The notes beneath the pieces are model-generated. The model did no database searches and was not told the origin of the DNA. It saw nothing but the letters and a program-made list of their open reading frames with translations. Positions 22,510-35,389 of a DNA stretch of 64,000 nucleotides are shown in pieces. Source of the stretch: Cyprinodon diabolis (lineage: Eukaryota; Chordata; Actinopteri; Cyprinodontiformes; Cyprinodontidae); contig CM060064.1 of assembly GCA_030533445.1 (NCBI GenBank), forward strand, positions 27,449,126-27,513,125, written 5' to 3'. The translations under genes were made by a program, and so were the position numbers. Each line of letters starts with the position of its first letter. Within the stretch, counting starts at the first letter, position 1.

Positions 22510-25330
22510 AAGACGATGCTACCGATAAATGAAAAAAAGACTACATTCATATGGCCTGGTCCTCAGGACCAGATATATGGATTCATATTAGGAAAAAAAT
22601 ACACAATAATATCGGTTATGCAAAGAGGGTAAGCCACATAAGTGACATTGAAGAAAAGCATGCATTCAAGTGAACAAACAGAAGGTTGAGTGGAAAAAGG
22701 GAAATATGAGGAGTAAAGGTGTAAAAGCACCATGGATAATGTAAGCCTTGAGAGGATTAGTGGAGATAGATCATTGAAGAGGTTTGGTGAGATCCATAAA
22801 GTTTGGATTGTCTGCAGCTGAACTTACACAGTCTCACCCTGTTGACAGGTCCATCACATTCCTTTAGTGAAACTTATCCTGAACCAGAATTTAGAAGGCA
22901 TTTTTCTTGGGTTAAGGAGAAAATTGATTGGACTGGTGCTTTGTAGCCCAGTCTCCTCTTAGAAAAGATATACAAATTTAGTGGAAACACAGAAAGGGGG
23001 AGTCGAGATCCACAGAGCTAGCTCAAAAGGTTTCCATCAACTGGCAGGCTTTATGGAGGTGCTGATCATACGTACTTTCAGGCGTATACATGTGGTGAGA
23101 TACGATTTCAGTCAGTCATTGAAGCTCACCTTTCTCACCATAGCTCTTTGAAAATGGCTGAGGGTCTTAAGAGAAAAAGTGTCGAAGTCTATGAGAAGAA
23201 AAGAAAGGCCTCAGAAGAGGCAGATATATCCTAGAATTATTTGCATGGGGGGCTCTCCTTGCAAAGCATTATGGGATTTACTGTCACACTGACTAATAAC
23301 AAATATGGCGCAGAAACCGCGAGGTGGAGGGAGAGTTACATGACCAACGGGGAGCAAAAAGCCCCTGTGATCGAGGGATTTTGGGGTTAGCTCATATGAG
23401 CTAAGAGAACAGCAACTTTTAAACAGAGCGTGCACGAGGAGAAATGGGGCCATGCCTGCTCTTGTACGCGCATTTTTTTTTTCTTTTAAGTGGAGGGAGT
23501 GGGTCTCTTAAAAAGTGCGCAAAAGTACTCCACATTACCTTTAAGTAAACCCAAACATCAGATCTAATAAGCTGGATGAGCTAAAGGCTGCTATCAAATC
23601 GATCTAGGCTTCCATTACACCTCAGCAGAACCACCGTTAGTTGCATTGATTTTACTTTTAAATGCTGATCAAATTCATTGAGATGCATCTGTTAAAGAAA
23701 TTGGATCAACAACAAATGAATCTGCATGGACAAATTAGGTTTTTCACTCACACAACAAAATGAGCAGAGAGGCTTGTTTACATATTTTGTTTAGTTTTCA
23801 TAGTCTAATGAGGCTTTTTCAGACATTAAAACAGTGCATGGGAAATGTGTTCATAAACATTTACTGAATGGCTATTAAGTGAAAATAATCAACAAGTAGG
23901 TCAGTACCAAGGTGCCCTGCAGCTTTAAGACATTTACATGCGTTTACACATGCAAAGGATTTGGATTCCAGCCACTGCTATTCAGCCTCACCCGTTCTAC
24001 TAACATAGGATCTACTGTAAAGTGTTACAAACATTTATTAAGGCAGGCCCTGTGTGTGTGTGCAGGAAGTCTTTTTACTTTAAGAGAATTCAGTGCTTTA
24101 TTTCAGCAGTTTGTGAGCACAGGAGGCCTTGTGGGCACCCTGGCTTTTGACTAGCAGACAAATGTTTTGGCAAAGACTCAGGTAACTAAGGCCTGCACCA
24201 CTTTGGAGATGGAGGCTAAAGAAGGCTTTCATTTCAAAATTATCGGTCTGTTCAAAAGATGTGCACCAAGTGGCACATTTTAACTGTCCATCGCCTTTCT
24301 GAGGACACAGTGAGAAAAATGAAACTTTTAGACCAAGTTCTCCAAAAGTTAAACAACTACTTTTCAATACGATCATTACTTTTACACGTCAACAGCCTAT
24401 GATCCAGAAATGTTCTCACACTGTAGGGTTAATGACACACTTCACTCCCCAAATTCAATTTTCTCCCGGTGCTGCAATTTAGGTCTCCTAATCCAGTTCC
24501 TCCCGAGAGAAGTCTGCAGATCATGCCTCAGGCCCCACAAGGAGAAATTGTGGAGCATATAGTGGAATGGTTTCAATAGATGGCAGCTAAATTTAGCTGC
24601 TGTGAGATTGACTAGAGAAAGAGAGGAAGAGGTTGCATACAGAAAGGAGATGGCCACAGGGGATGCAGCACAGAGTGCTGTAAGGACAGCACTGATGCTT
24701 GATGCTTGCACAGAAAATGCACCTTTGTTCCACAGATTTGGGAGGTTAAAATCAAACAGTAACATTTCCTTTGCTCATTTTATGCAGATGACCCACATTC
24801 TTAACTCTTTGTAGCTCCATGCATCAACTAATAGCAACATGCAGCCCTGATCCCCTTTGACTAAGATGGGAACAAGATCAGCAGCTGTTCCAGCAGCTGA
24901 GCTTATCTCCAGGGAGAGAGGAAATGTCCAAAAAAGGTCAAACGATTAAACAGCAAAAACAGGATGTATATTTAAGGGTCATGGAGAAGCAAAGAGCAAA
25001 GCAACTTGTCATATCAATTCAGAATACGCACATATTTATAAACAGGATGAAACAGGAAATGTCAAATAAAAAAGGTTGATAAATTAGGGTATTTACTAAT
25101 GTTTTAAAAGCGTGCATAATCTCAACGCATTAGATCAGAACCAACATTAATGACCATAATCCTAATTTAAGAAGTTGGCAAATAAGTTTAAACAGATTTT
25201 ATTTTTGCAGAGAGCGACCAGGAAAACATGAAAGGACGTAGGCGGTGTCGCGTGAAGAGGAGTAATCGACAGTACAGCAGGTTCAAAGAAACAAAAACCG
25301 AACGAGAGGCATTAAAATTCAGCTGTTTCC
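22510..25330. other. pbxip1 5' intron, no gene seen
   Basis: Continuation of the proposed first intron (21,043-25,333). It has short unsupported frames, single-base runs and no recognised exon or bounded transposon. Confidence 0.5.
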
Positions 25331-25333
25331 TAC

Positions 25334-25520
25334 CGTGATGGGTAACTTTACTCCAGACTGCGAAAGTAGGTAAAATACAGCAAACTGCTCACTTGCTTTC
25401 CATCCAACTTGAGAACTTCAATGTACTGTCTGAACTTAACAAACCACACGCCACTTGACCAATCAGATTCCCAGATCACCATAATCCCGCCCCTTTTCCC
25501 CCGGTTTAACCAATGAGCGT
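25334..25520 (-). promoter_or_regulatory. pbxip1: Probable pbxip1 promoter and non-coding first exon
   Basis: This is the only local GC-richer stretch upstream of pbxip1. It holds two CCAAT boxes (25,459-25,463 and 25,510-25,514) and a GC-box-like cccgcccc (25,486-25,493). A splice donor in the right orientation (ATCACG|gtagga) ends at 25,334 and could feed the 5' UTR acceptor at 21,042. The transcription start would then lie around 25.40-25.45 kb. This is inferred from motif layout only. Confidence 0.45.
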
Positions 25521-25539
25521 TACGATTAAGTTTTCCTCG

Positions 25540-28234
25540 AAAAAAAAAACACGTTTATGGTTTGATTGATAGGTTTATTTTAACATTGTGGAACTAATGT
25601 CACTTTTATTAGGTCACTATCACATCTTAGACATGTATGAAATGCACAGACAAAAAATAAAGGAGCAAATAATGGCGATGTGGAGGGAGAATCCATGCTT
25701 TAAAAATATTTAAGACAAAAACTTAAAACAACAGATAATTTACACAGTCAGTTGTTGGTTGGGTAATAATATGATATTCTAGGCTTTTTTATTTATTTAT
25801 TTGAGCTACAGGTTTTCTTTACAGAGTTTGACAAGTATTTACCTAATACTCCAAAAGGAGTAAAAAGAAGCAAACATTTTTTTTCATATTTAAAAAAAAA
25901 GGTAACATGCATCTCAGTAGTAAATCAACAGCCCTTCCAAACACTGATATTACACGCATTTGAATTAAACTGAATTAAAAAATAAACACACACATATATA
26001 CTTTTTTCTTGTACATGAAAATCGATTTCTGTAATAATTTTTAAAGGGTACCATGCTCGGACATTGCTTGAACTAAAGGTAAGGAAAGTAATGATTTTTA
26101 AAAGCAGTCAGAAGGTTTAGGGTAACTGAGGAACTGTATTGATTTGCAGCTCGGGTGGAACAATTTGTGGACACGAAGAACACCATTAATAGAATACAAT
26201 CATAAAAGTTTCCATTGTTGGCTTTTAATAAAAATGGGACAATTATTTAGTTAGACTAAACTAGATCAAAGATCTTGCCCTTCAAACAAAGCTTTGGTTA
26301 TCAGAAAACTAACACTGAATTTAACCTGAACAATATCATGACTTTAGAACATGGTGGCAAGCTATGAAACAACACCAGATAAGTCTTGTTCAATACTTGG
26401 TGCTATGCAGGGATGGAAAGAGTGCCCAAAATTATTTCACCTCATATCAAAGAATGACAGAAATGGTGAGATTGGAGAAGAAAAAAGATTAAAAGTTTAA
26501 TATAATCAATGAGACAGCTGGAGAGATGATTACTAGGAGGAGAAAGGAGGAAAGATGAGTAACAAGACATTAAAAAAGCTAAAAAACAAAACATATGTCT
26601 GGTTGCTCAATAGGTTCTTATTGTTGTTCCACTGCTTATGAATAGCTAATCAACAATCCCCTTGGTGCTTAACATGGAATGGAATATATTTCAAGCTCAT
26701 AAACTCTCGTAGCCTTGCCCTCCTTAATAGGGACAACATAGTCAGATTGGTTAAGCGTTTCTTTTTGGAGACATGCTCCTCCTGGATGATCATGTAATGA
26801 CAATTTTTGCTTCCATTTCTTCATTGACTCTCCAGCAATCCCTCACACCAAGCATGCATTGAGCAACTTGGAGAGAAAAAACGTCCTTTTAACAAGCAGA
26901 AACCTCCAGCAAAACCAGGCTCAGTGTTGGCAGAGGCCGGCCAGGGTTCAAGGGGACAGAAGGAGATAAACAAAAAGAAGCATATATACAAAGACACAGC
27001 CAAGAACATCAGCTCGGGGACAGTTCTCATGCCAGAGGATGAAAGATAGCACATACAGTTGGTCTTGGTAAGAGAAAAACAGGCCAAGCGCCATCATCTA
27101 CAAACAAAGGTGTTGATGGCAGAAGCACAGCTGATATTTTAATCCAGGACGGAGTTACAATCAAAGAGGAATAGACCAAATGAAGTTACTGTGACAAAAA
27201 ATAGCAGAGATAGCATAAAGTTATAGTTGGGACTAAGAAATACTGAATAATGGAAGAATAGGGGAAGAATGAAGCTGAATAAGGGAAAGGAAGCTGAATA
27301 AGGAAAAGTGGTCTCTATGTCCTCCAGCAGCCTAAACGTATAGCATCATAAATATAAAAAATAGCTCAGGATAACTTAACCATTTTAAATGAGGTACTAG
27401 AGAGGTAGAGCCAAGGAGATACTATCAAACTCTAAATCCAAAATTATTTTGCTTATTTAAGAAATTAGTTGAATTTATGTGGTATTTACTTCCTAATCAC
27501 AACTTGAATTTTTATAGTGTTATTTATAGACTTTTATGTCTTGACTTATTCATACTCAGGAATTGTTTTGCTACTAATATAAACTTGCCTTGCTTACAAT
27601 ATTCTCACTTCAGGTGAAGGATCCACTTCTTTGCTGTAATTTTAAGTCAATCTTACTGAAATCTACAGATAAATCTTAATTTTTCTTCTAATAATTCACA
27701 CTTTATAGTTTTCATTAATAACTTTACAGGATCTTATATTGAATGTACGTTACCTCATGTCAAAACAATATTTTTAACACTCCAACTCGAACTTGGGTGT
27801 TGCAGATAAAGAACTAGAAGTCTGTACAACATATAATAACTGTCAAAAAAAGAAACAAGATGTGAAGGTAGATATATTTAGTTTATTTATTGTCACTTCA
27901 AGGAAAATCACGTCTGTATGATCGAAGAATCCCAGATCTTCACACTTGTTCTCCAAATTCTCGAACCCAGTCAAACAGCATCCTGACCATCGTTCCTAAC
28001 ACGTAACATTAACATTCTTTGGACAAAAAAGAGGGAAACAAAGGGTCTTAGTATTGCTATAAAAAATCTTAATATATGGATCTCTTAATACTTTTGTTTC
28101 GTGAAATCATAATTGCAAAACAATCACATACCTCAGCTATCAAAGAATGTTCCTCATACGCTTCTAACAATTGCAAACTGAAACAGCATTGCACAGACCA
28201 ACTGATAAATATGCAAAACACATATCTTTAGCTT
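25540..28234. other. Intergenic DNA between pbxip1 and lenep
   Basis: AT-rich, no recognised coding exon. A minus-strand AATAAA (27,892-27,897) about 340 bases past the lenep stop is a candidate lenep polyadenylation signal. Confidence 0.5.
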
Positions 28235-28429
28235 TTAGTCCAGTATCTCCTTGATACACCAGCAGCAGAGGAGAAAATAAAGGCATTCCTTAATAGACTG
28301 AATGAAACCATAACCAAAGTTTCCTCCTAGGAAGTTCTTGCCTCGTCCCAGACCCATAGTAATGTCCCGCAGTTGCTGCCCCAGCGAGGACGAGGGCATG
28401 GCCTGGGGAAGAGGTCGCTGGGGATGCAT
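28235..28429 (-). CDS. lenep: Lens epithelial cell protein LEP503-like (lenep), 64 residues, single exon
   Basis: A 64-residue open frame starts ATG CAT CCC and ends ...CIKEILD-TAA. The C-terminus YFLLCCWCIKEILD is nearly the same as that of mammalian LENEP/LEP503 (61 residues, ending ILLCCWCIKELLD). The start also aligns in pattern (M-x-P...PL-Q...P...LG...RD). The middle, MGLGRGKNFLGGNFGYG, has no clear counterpart except 'MG.G'. LENEP is a small intronless gene expressed in lens epithelium, and in humans it lies near SHC1 and PBXIP1, so gene order supports the call. Its molecular function is not established. The Cys-rich hydrophobic tail suggests membrane or lipid association, which is inference. 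The first Met is taken as start. The upstream frame stays open for some codons, so an upstream start is possible but unsupported. Confidence 0.85.
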   Translation of the reverse strand: MHPQRPLPQAMPSSSLGQQLRDITMGLGRGKNFLGGNFGYGFIQSIKECLYFLLCCWCIKEILD

Positions 28430-28744
28430 GGCTAGGGAAGCAGTATCGATGCAGAGGTAAATGCAACCACCGTCAGTAAGAATGTGTACAATGAAGCCTC
28501 TATGTTCAGGCTGGCCCAGTAGTAACCTCTAAATATAACTTTGTGTCCAAACTGCCGCTGTCTCTGTTCACATCCAGGATTTTCTCTTCCACGCTTCTGC
28601 TTTCAATCATCTGCTGATTTTTTAGAGGCTTTGTTACCTTTGCAGCTCAACACTCGTCTTTGTTCAATCCCTACACAAAAACTGTGTGGGACATCCCACT
28701 GTCACAGCTTCATTCGTTAACAAATAAGAGAGTTCCAGTACCCC

Positions 28745-28796
28745 CCTCCCACCACACACACACACACACACACACCCACGCATACACACACACACC
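28745..28796. repeat. (CA)n-rich microsatellite
   Basis: An interrupted ACAC tract between lenep and shc1. Confidence 0.85.
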
Positions 28797-28799
28797 CTC

Positions 28800-30370
28800 T
28801 TGTTTAGGACCACGTATGACATTTTCTCACCTTTCTAGCAGTTTGTTGAATTGCAGATGACCTCGTCCTGAAAGGTTTTTCTCTAAGACTTTAAGTTTAA
28901 TTTCCAAAGTTTCATTTAGCCTGTTTGGTGATTTTGGAAGCTTTGGAATGTTTCATCATTAGACATAAGGTTAAATACTGACAGATTTGAAATGCAAATG
29001 TACTCTGTCTGAGCACACCTCGACTTTGGTGGTTAGTCCTCCTCATAACTCCTCTACTAGATGGATAGCTGCTTGATCCATAAAAGCCACTTAAAATGTG
29101 TTTTCTCCCTTAATGTTTAGCAAGTATATAACACAATCTACCAATTGAATTAGTATTTTTTCCCTTGAAGTACAATAATGAGATATTTTGCACTGAAGAT
29201 AATTTAGTTTTTTTCTTATTTTGAATCAAAACAATCTCATTCCATTGGCAAGTTTTCTTATTTATCTGCTCAAATCAAGGAAAAATACAATTATTTCAAG
29301 AAAAAATGGACTTACCTTGATATAAATTTTTGCAGGGATATTTCAATTGTAACTCCCCATGTAACAACACAACCTTTCTCTGACTTCTGCATTCATAATG
29401 GCTGCTACTTGTTTCCAGGTAGTAAAATGTTCTTACTGGTACTGTTCTGTTATTTACGTGCCATTAAGTCAGATTTTTACTTTTTTTTTTTTTACTTTTC
29501 TTAAGATGATATACCATCTCAGCGCTCTTAGAAGAATTATTTAGTCATTGTTGCAATGAAGGTCATATAGAAACAATGGAGAATACAAGCATTCACAACT
29601 CCAAAATTCTATTTCCTAAATTCCATCACCTAAACCTCCTGGTTCTGATGTCAATCAAATGCACCAGTAGAACTGGAGCCCATACGAATCTTTGGTCCGA
29701 CCAAGAATGTTTCTTTGTGGAGTTGGCGAGATATGGATTGCTTTTTTAATTTCACGTCGATGTCTAAATGCTATATTTGTCTGATGTTGCATCTCCTTGC
29801 AGATAGATTTTACATTTATTCTAGACTTTTTTTCTCCTTCTTTTGTCACCAACCTCCATTAACATGTGGTCTGGTTAAAGAAAAAGTCCAGACATCCAAA
29901 AGCCCACTTTTCCAGGCCACATTTACACTGTTGGCCCGGTTTATGGATTATTCTATGGAATGATTAGAAGGGAAACGTACACCTCTTCTTGGCACCGGTT
30001 TGCTTTCTTACGTGACCTCACCGTCTGTTGCTTTTGGTACGATTGAAAAAGCAAGCAAACTGCTCCAGGGATTCAGAAAAATTATACCGAGTCCAGCAGT
30101 AACTGTGCCAGGGGTTAAAGCGGGGATGATCTGCTCCAGAAACTGGACTCTGGCAAGGTTTGATATGAAAGCGGCCTCTGTGTGAGCTGTTACCATTTGA
30201 GCAAGAAAACAAACAGACACTCCAGCCTGGAGAGATGTAAATGGGTGAACCACCTGAGTAGAAATCCAAGCTAGTTGTAAAGAGCCCAATATGGCCAAAC
30301 CACAGCACTTTTTGTATTTTAATGCCAGATGGTTGAACCTCATATTTCAAATGACAAATTTCCTTGTTAT
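28800..30370. other. Intergenic, no gene seen
   Basis: Overlapping open frames near 29.7-30.35 kb on both strands show no motif, splice logic or codon bias that would support a gene. Confidence 0.5.
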
Positions 30371-30378
30371 TGAACCTC

Positions 30379-30732
30379 TAGGGCTGCAACTAACTTATCA
30401 TTATTTTGGTAATAGATTCATCTATTGATTATTTTTCTATAAATAGATTAATAATTAGATAGCAAAATGCACCTTAAGAAGATTTTATACAGAATTTAAA
30501 CTAGGTGAGGCTGAAATTAAAGCATTTAAAGGTTTTTGGACAGTTATTCAAGGATAAAGGTTTTTCACCCTGAATGCAAAATGTTTACATTTCTTTTATT
30601 TTGACATAATAACCGCTCTTAGTGGATTGCTTTTAAGCTTTAGAGTCTGTTCACTCCAGCTAACGTTTAATCAATTACTAAAATAATTTAATCGATTAAT
30701 CCTAATTAATCCCCTTAAATATTTTAGCCCTA
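30379..30732 (+). mobile_element. MITE copy 2 of the TAGGGCTGCAACTAA family
   Basis: It begins 'tagggctgcaactaact' and ends 'attttagcccta', in the same orientation as the copy at 20,082. The interior holds 'gattaatcctaattaat' words. The target duplication is no longer recognisable. Confidence 0.75.
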
Positions 30733-31707
30733 AAACATTCCACTCTTACTAGTAGTAAGAGAGTAATAGTAATATATAATCATTCAGTCTCTTTGGATAA
30801 TTAATAATTAGGGATCAAACAACTTATTTTAAAAATCCATTTTTGATCCCACTGATTAATAAGTCTTGTTGATGACGGGTAATTATCTTTCAAATAATTT
30901 TTAATTCTGAAAGACACAAGTAACACACTTTTTTTTTTTTTTTAGTGAGAGATAGATTACTCAGACTAAGATAGATGAGAATTTGTTAGGTAGAAACAAT
31001 AAAGCTAAACCTTACCTACTCACAATACTCTTTGTTTTGTTTTGCAGGAGTTGAGGGCAATAAATGATCAAAACCAGGTTAAATGATAAATAAAACAGAG
31101 AAGAATGATAATATATATATATTTATATATGCAATCTATATTTTCAGTTACAGGTGTAAACAGAAATGTTTCCCTAATAAGAAAAACAAAAGGAAAAGAA
31201 AATATAAAGTACAAATGACTATCTTTGCAAACTGCAAAATAAACCTTTGGTTTAAAAATCATAAAGAGCATCATTAATACAACCACTGCCAATAACAAAC
31301 ATGTCATCTTTTAAAAGGGGGATTTTCATGCAACAAAGGCAACTGTGATGAACAATAACACAGGACCAGTGCACTAATGACACACAGGGTCAGCTGAGTC
31401 TATTCCAGCACAACATGCACACATAGAGTAATGACACACAGCTCCTCTCTGGTTTTCCTATTTCTGACCCATCTGAATAGTTGCCGCTCTGGTATGTGCG
31501 CATGTTATCACATGTGACAGAGAGGTCCCTTATCACATTTCAACATTTTTTTTTTTTTTTGGTTTCAACCTCTGGCACTCTAAAATTAACAACCTTAATG
31601 CTGTACAGTCTGTTACTCATAAAAAAATTCATTAAATGCACAATAGAAACAATAATCAAGCTGATCACTTTAAAACTAATGTTATTTACAGGTGATCCAG
31701 AAATATA

Positions 31708-31728
31708 CCCCCCCCCCCCCCCCCCCCC
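31708..31728. repeat. Run of 21 cytosines
   Basis: An uninterrupted poly-C tract (poly-G on the minus strand) between lenep and shc1. Confidence 0.95.
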
Positions 31729-32392
31729 AATGGTGACATCAAGTATCTGTGACTAGGAGCTGAATGCAGGAATGTGCATCAGAGGAGATTGCCATCACTG
31801 GAGCCGTGTGTCGTCGCTTTAGCTAAACCGAGAGATTCTCCTGCAGATGACTACATATGAATTAAGTACATAAGGTGACTACATTTAGACAACATGACTG
31901 CATTGAGGAAACAAGGCACAATCGAAAAGATAGAAAACACGTCATGAACAGAGGGGAGACAGAAACGTTGGCCTCAACTACCCCTTTATCATATCCTCCG
32001 AAATTTGAAAATAGCATACTGAAGATCGATGGCAATGCTTAAAGTGGATGATCTGTAGTCTGAGGAGCCACATTGTTTCAAATTCCCTCATATCACACCA
32101 AAAGCAGAATAGTAGGCTTCGTTTATGCAAGCAGAATTGTTTTGCTTGAAAACTATTGACTATGTATCCTCTTTGCTTTTACTCTGAAGATATAACCCAT
32201 AGATTGTCAATGCAAACACATACTAATATGTTCCTGTAAAGTAGCATCTATGCTTCTCAAAAGCACCTTTAATTTTGTGGCTGACATCAATGTACTTTAT
32301 AAATCTCCTCTTTGATGCCAAATTCAGGCACATTGGCCTCTATATTTTCAACACATAAAAGCAAGTCCATTTCACAATGAGTATGACACAAC

Positions 32393-33954
32393 TAGGCATG
32401 GGCCGGTGTTATAATGTTTATGGTTGGAAAAATGAAAATTTTTTTTTTTTTTTACAGTTTTACAGTACGACATGCTTTTAATGTAATCTAGTTTAATTTC
32501 CCCCCTCTCCCCACCTTTAAAGTGGCTTTAGGAGCACGGAGAGACAAAACACTGCTCAGACCATTGCTGCGATTAGCTGGCCAGCTGACTTAAAAAAAAG
32601 AAAGAAAGAAAGAAAGAAAAATAATTAGATGCAGATAATTCATTTTTACATGACTGGGAGAAATAAATTTTATTTAAGTATATTTTCAACCCCTCTCATT
32701 TGCCCTTTTTCCCTATTATGCTGTTCCTGCACCTGTAATTTCTTTAAATTTGTTTTAAATGAATGAAGTACAGAGCATCAAAAGCCTTTTCTGTTGCCTA
32801 CAGTGGTTCACCTGGCTTACAGTTTTCCTTATCTTAGTAAAAAGAAAAATGTTTTAAATCATTTTTATCCAAAAATTTTCAAATGTGCACTCACAAATAT
32901 TTCACCCACATATTAAGAACTATCTAATTTTATTATATAAAAAATTTAAATGTAAATTTGCTATTGTTTTGTTATTGTTTATTGCTGATCATCTTTGAGC
33001 CTTGCAAAACGACGGGGGACAGAAATTGCAGTTTATCACTCCTCGAAATAAAAAAACTTCAGGAGAAGTTGTAAAAAAAAAAAAGGGATATAGTTAAATA
33101 GATCCCCTTTGAGCCTCAAACAAAAGAATGAGGGGCAGACAGAGCAGGGAAAGCACAGTTTAACTCTAAACTCTTTATGAAAAAAAAGGGAGAAAAACTC
33201 AGATAAACTTCCCCGATCTCTCTGAGAATCACCTCGCTCTGCCTCATTCAGCATATAAATCGACCCACAGCAGTTATTGCTGTGTATTTTTCTTCTTCTT
33301 AGACATTAATCTCATTAGGTTTTTAATATAGGCATATTAACATTCTCTATCTGAGCTGGTTTGAGAAGCTGCAAAGACTCCTTAAGAGGGGCTTTGCTTC
33401 ATAGAATGCCAGGTATGTTGTTTTTCTTTTTTTTCTTTTTTTATAAATTTTCATAATCTGTCCAAGTCAAATGTGGGAAATTGTTTTAATTTGTGTGACA
33501 CATACAGAAGTTAAAAAAGTGCAGTCCCAGTCGGAGACATGAAAAAAAAATTGGATCGAAATTAAAAAGTTATACGCAACAGGTGTGTTCAGGCCTTAAG
33601 TATACTTAATTCTGAGAACATAAATCTGGCAATTATGTAATTTAAATAAGTAAGCAATAATAAACTAATGAACATGCTTCATGGGAGGTTTATTTAAAAG
33701 GCTTGCATTAAAATCATCTAACAAAAGTAACATGAGAATTTGTTATGTAATAAAATTATATAGAGCTTCAAATCTGGCTGAAATATTTTTGTGAGTAGTT
33801 TTAGCAGCAGAAATAATTGTTTCTCTTTCAAATAAAGAAAATTAGATAATTTAATTAAGTAAGTTATTAACGTTTTGAGTTAATAACTTACCTTTAACTA
33901 TTTTTCCTGAAGTTTTTTTTAATGACATCAGTATCTAATACCGGCCCATGCCTA
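32393..33954. mobile_element. 1.56 kb element with perfect 15-bp terminal inverted repeats
   Basis: The ends 'taggcatgggccggt' (32,393-32,407) and 'accggcccatgccta' (33,940-33,954) are exact inverted copies. Flanks GACACAAC and GACATAAA agree at 6 of 8 positions, consistent with an 8-bp duplication. The interior is AT-rich, includes an (AAAG)n tract near 32,600, and has no transposase frame, so it is non-autonomous or decayed. The 'ggcatgggccggt' end is a motif I recall from abundant fish repeats. Confidence 0.8.
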
Positions 33955-34914
33955 GACATAAATGCTGATAAAAATCCTGGCTTCCTTTTTTGCTAACAGC
34001 AGCCAAGTTGATGATCTTTGGTATGGCATGAGTGTGTATGTGTAAATGTTAGTATATACATATGCATGTGTGTGCAAAAGGATTCTGGAGATACATGTTG
34101 ACCTTACTGCACTCCAAATGTCCAGTAAGTGATTTGACTCATGATAACACAACTAAATACTGAAACAACAAAACAGAATAAAGGATATGATGGTCTTTAG
34201 CATAGCTTTTGCAAACAGGCTTTCATCCAAGGTCCATAGTCCTAAAACAGGAGTGAAGGTGGGGCGGCGCTCCTGATAAGATAGCATGCAGACACATGTA
34301 TGCATATTCACCTGCTAGAATCTACTCAGATTTACTTTTTCTCCAGTGAGACTTGAAGGGCGAGTCTGAAATAAGTATCTGAAACCATCAGCGTTTTGCT
34401 TTATCTCCAGCAAAGCTGAGAGAGGAGGGACTGCTTCCCACTCGAGTTCACCACACTAAAGATCTCAGTCCAAAGTCTGGTCATGTTCCTCCAGAGTTCA
34501 TCAATTTTAGATCCCCATTCAAACCATTGATAAGCAGTTCTGTTTCTTTTCCTATTAATAGAATATAAAAAGAAGAATTGCATCTGTTTTCTGCCCTGCT
34601 GTGATTCTTGGTAAAGGGCTCCTTCCTGCTTTACAGTAGGATGAAATATGCAGCAGTGCCTCTCTGCAACAGATGAACAAGTGAATTATGGTTTATATAG
34701 ACTTCTGTTTGCCGGAAGAAGTGGCTACAGTAATAACTTGATTTACTCTCTTTTTTTTTTTGGCTTGTCTCTTATTGTATGATGCTGCGTTGGAGTGCTA
34801 TGTGTAGTGTTGTTGTGTGTATTAAAGCATTATGATTTTTGGAGTGTGTTGTGTGGATTTGCAGAGGAAGTGAGCGTCTATTTTTGGTGGAGTATTTCAT
34901 TGGTGTGTGTAGCT
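33955..34914 (-). other. shc1: shc1 3' flank and probable 3' UTR
   Basis: No coding sequence was recognised. The first few hundred bases beyond the shc1 stop (34,915) are presumably 3' UTR. A polyadenylation signal could not be chosen with confidence. Confidence 0.45.
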
Positions 34915-35389
34915 TCATGCCCTGCGCTCCACCGGCTGCTGCAAGAACACTTCGCTGCCGGCTGATACGATGGGAAGTCTGTTGTCCATGTGATAGCTGA
35001 TCAGGTGGCTGACGCTTCCAAACCTGTGGTCTTTGGTGCGCACCTAATGGAGAGGGAAAAAAAGGGTTTTCAACACAGATATACTGCTAGACCCAGCAAT
35101 AATGCAATGCTTCAGCATCTCTACCAACTTACCACTCCTTCTGGGTCCACAAGAAGCAGGTGTTTGGGCTGACCCCCCTGCTGTCCCGTAAGGACGTACT
35201 GTCCGGGAGTGGTCCCAGACTCCCTCACCAGGAAGTCTCCGTCTCGGGTCAAAAGTCTCTCTGCTTCTCTGCGACTCAGGCTCCCGTGGAACCAGGTTTC
35301 GTTCTGCAACTGCTGCACCAGTGAGGGCGGTACCACCACTGACATTGGCCCACCGGGTCCAGAGACTCCCAAGGCATCATCAAGCGGTT
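34915..35389 (-). CDS. shc1: shc1 exons 11-12: SH2 domain and C-terminus
   Basis: Exon 11 (35389-35133) carries [25 protein letters not shown] and [14 protein letters not shown]. Exon 12 (35043-34915) carries [30 protein letters not shown] and ends [11 protein letters not shown]. The phosphotyrosine-binding Arg of FLVRES is present, so the domain should be functional. Confidence 0.96.

Noticed and set aside
28430..28505. Upstream frame before lenep ending ...TVVAFTSASILLP-stop, hydrophobic
   Set aside because: Looks like a membrane segment, but it has no start codon in view and no homologue I recognise; it overlaps the lenep 5' region in another frame and is probably chance.
28660..28860. 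Frame rich in HT repeats
   Set aside because: Translation of the CA microsatellite.
30008..30350. Overlapping 110-111-codon frames on the minus strand
   Set aside because: Two frames open over the same DNA, neither with motif or splice sites.
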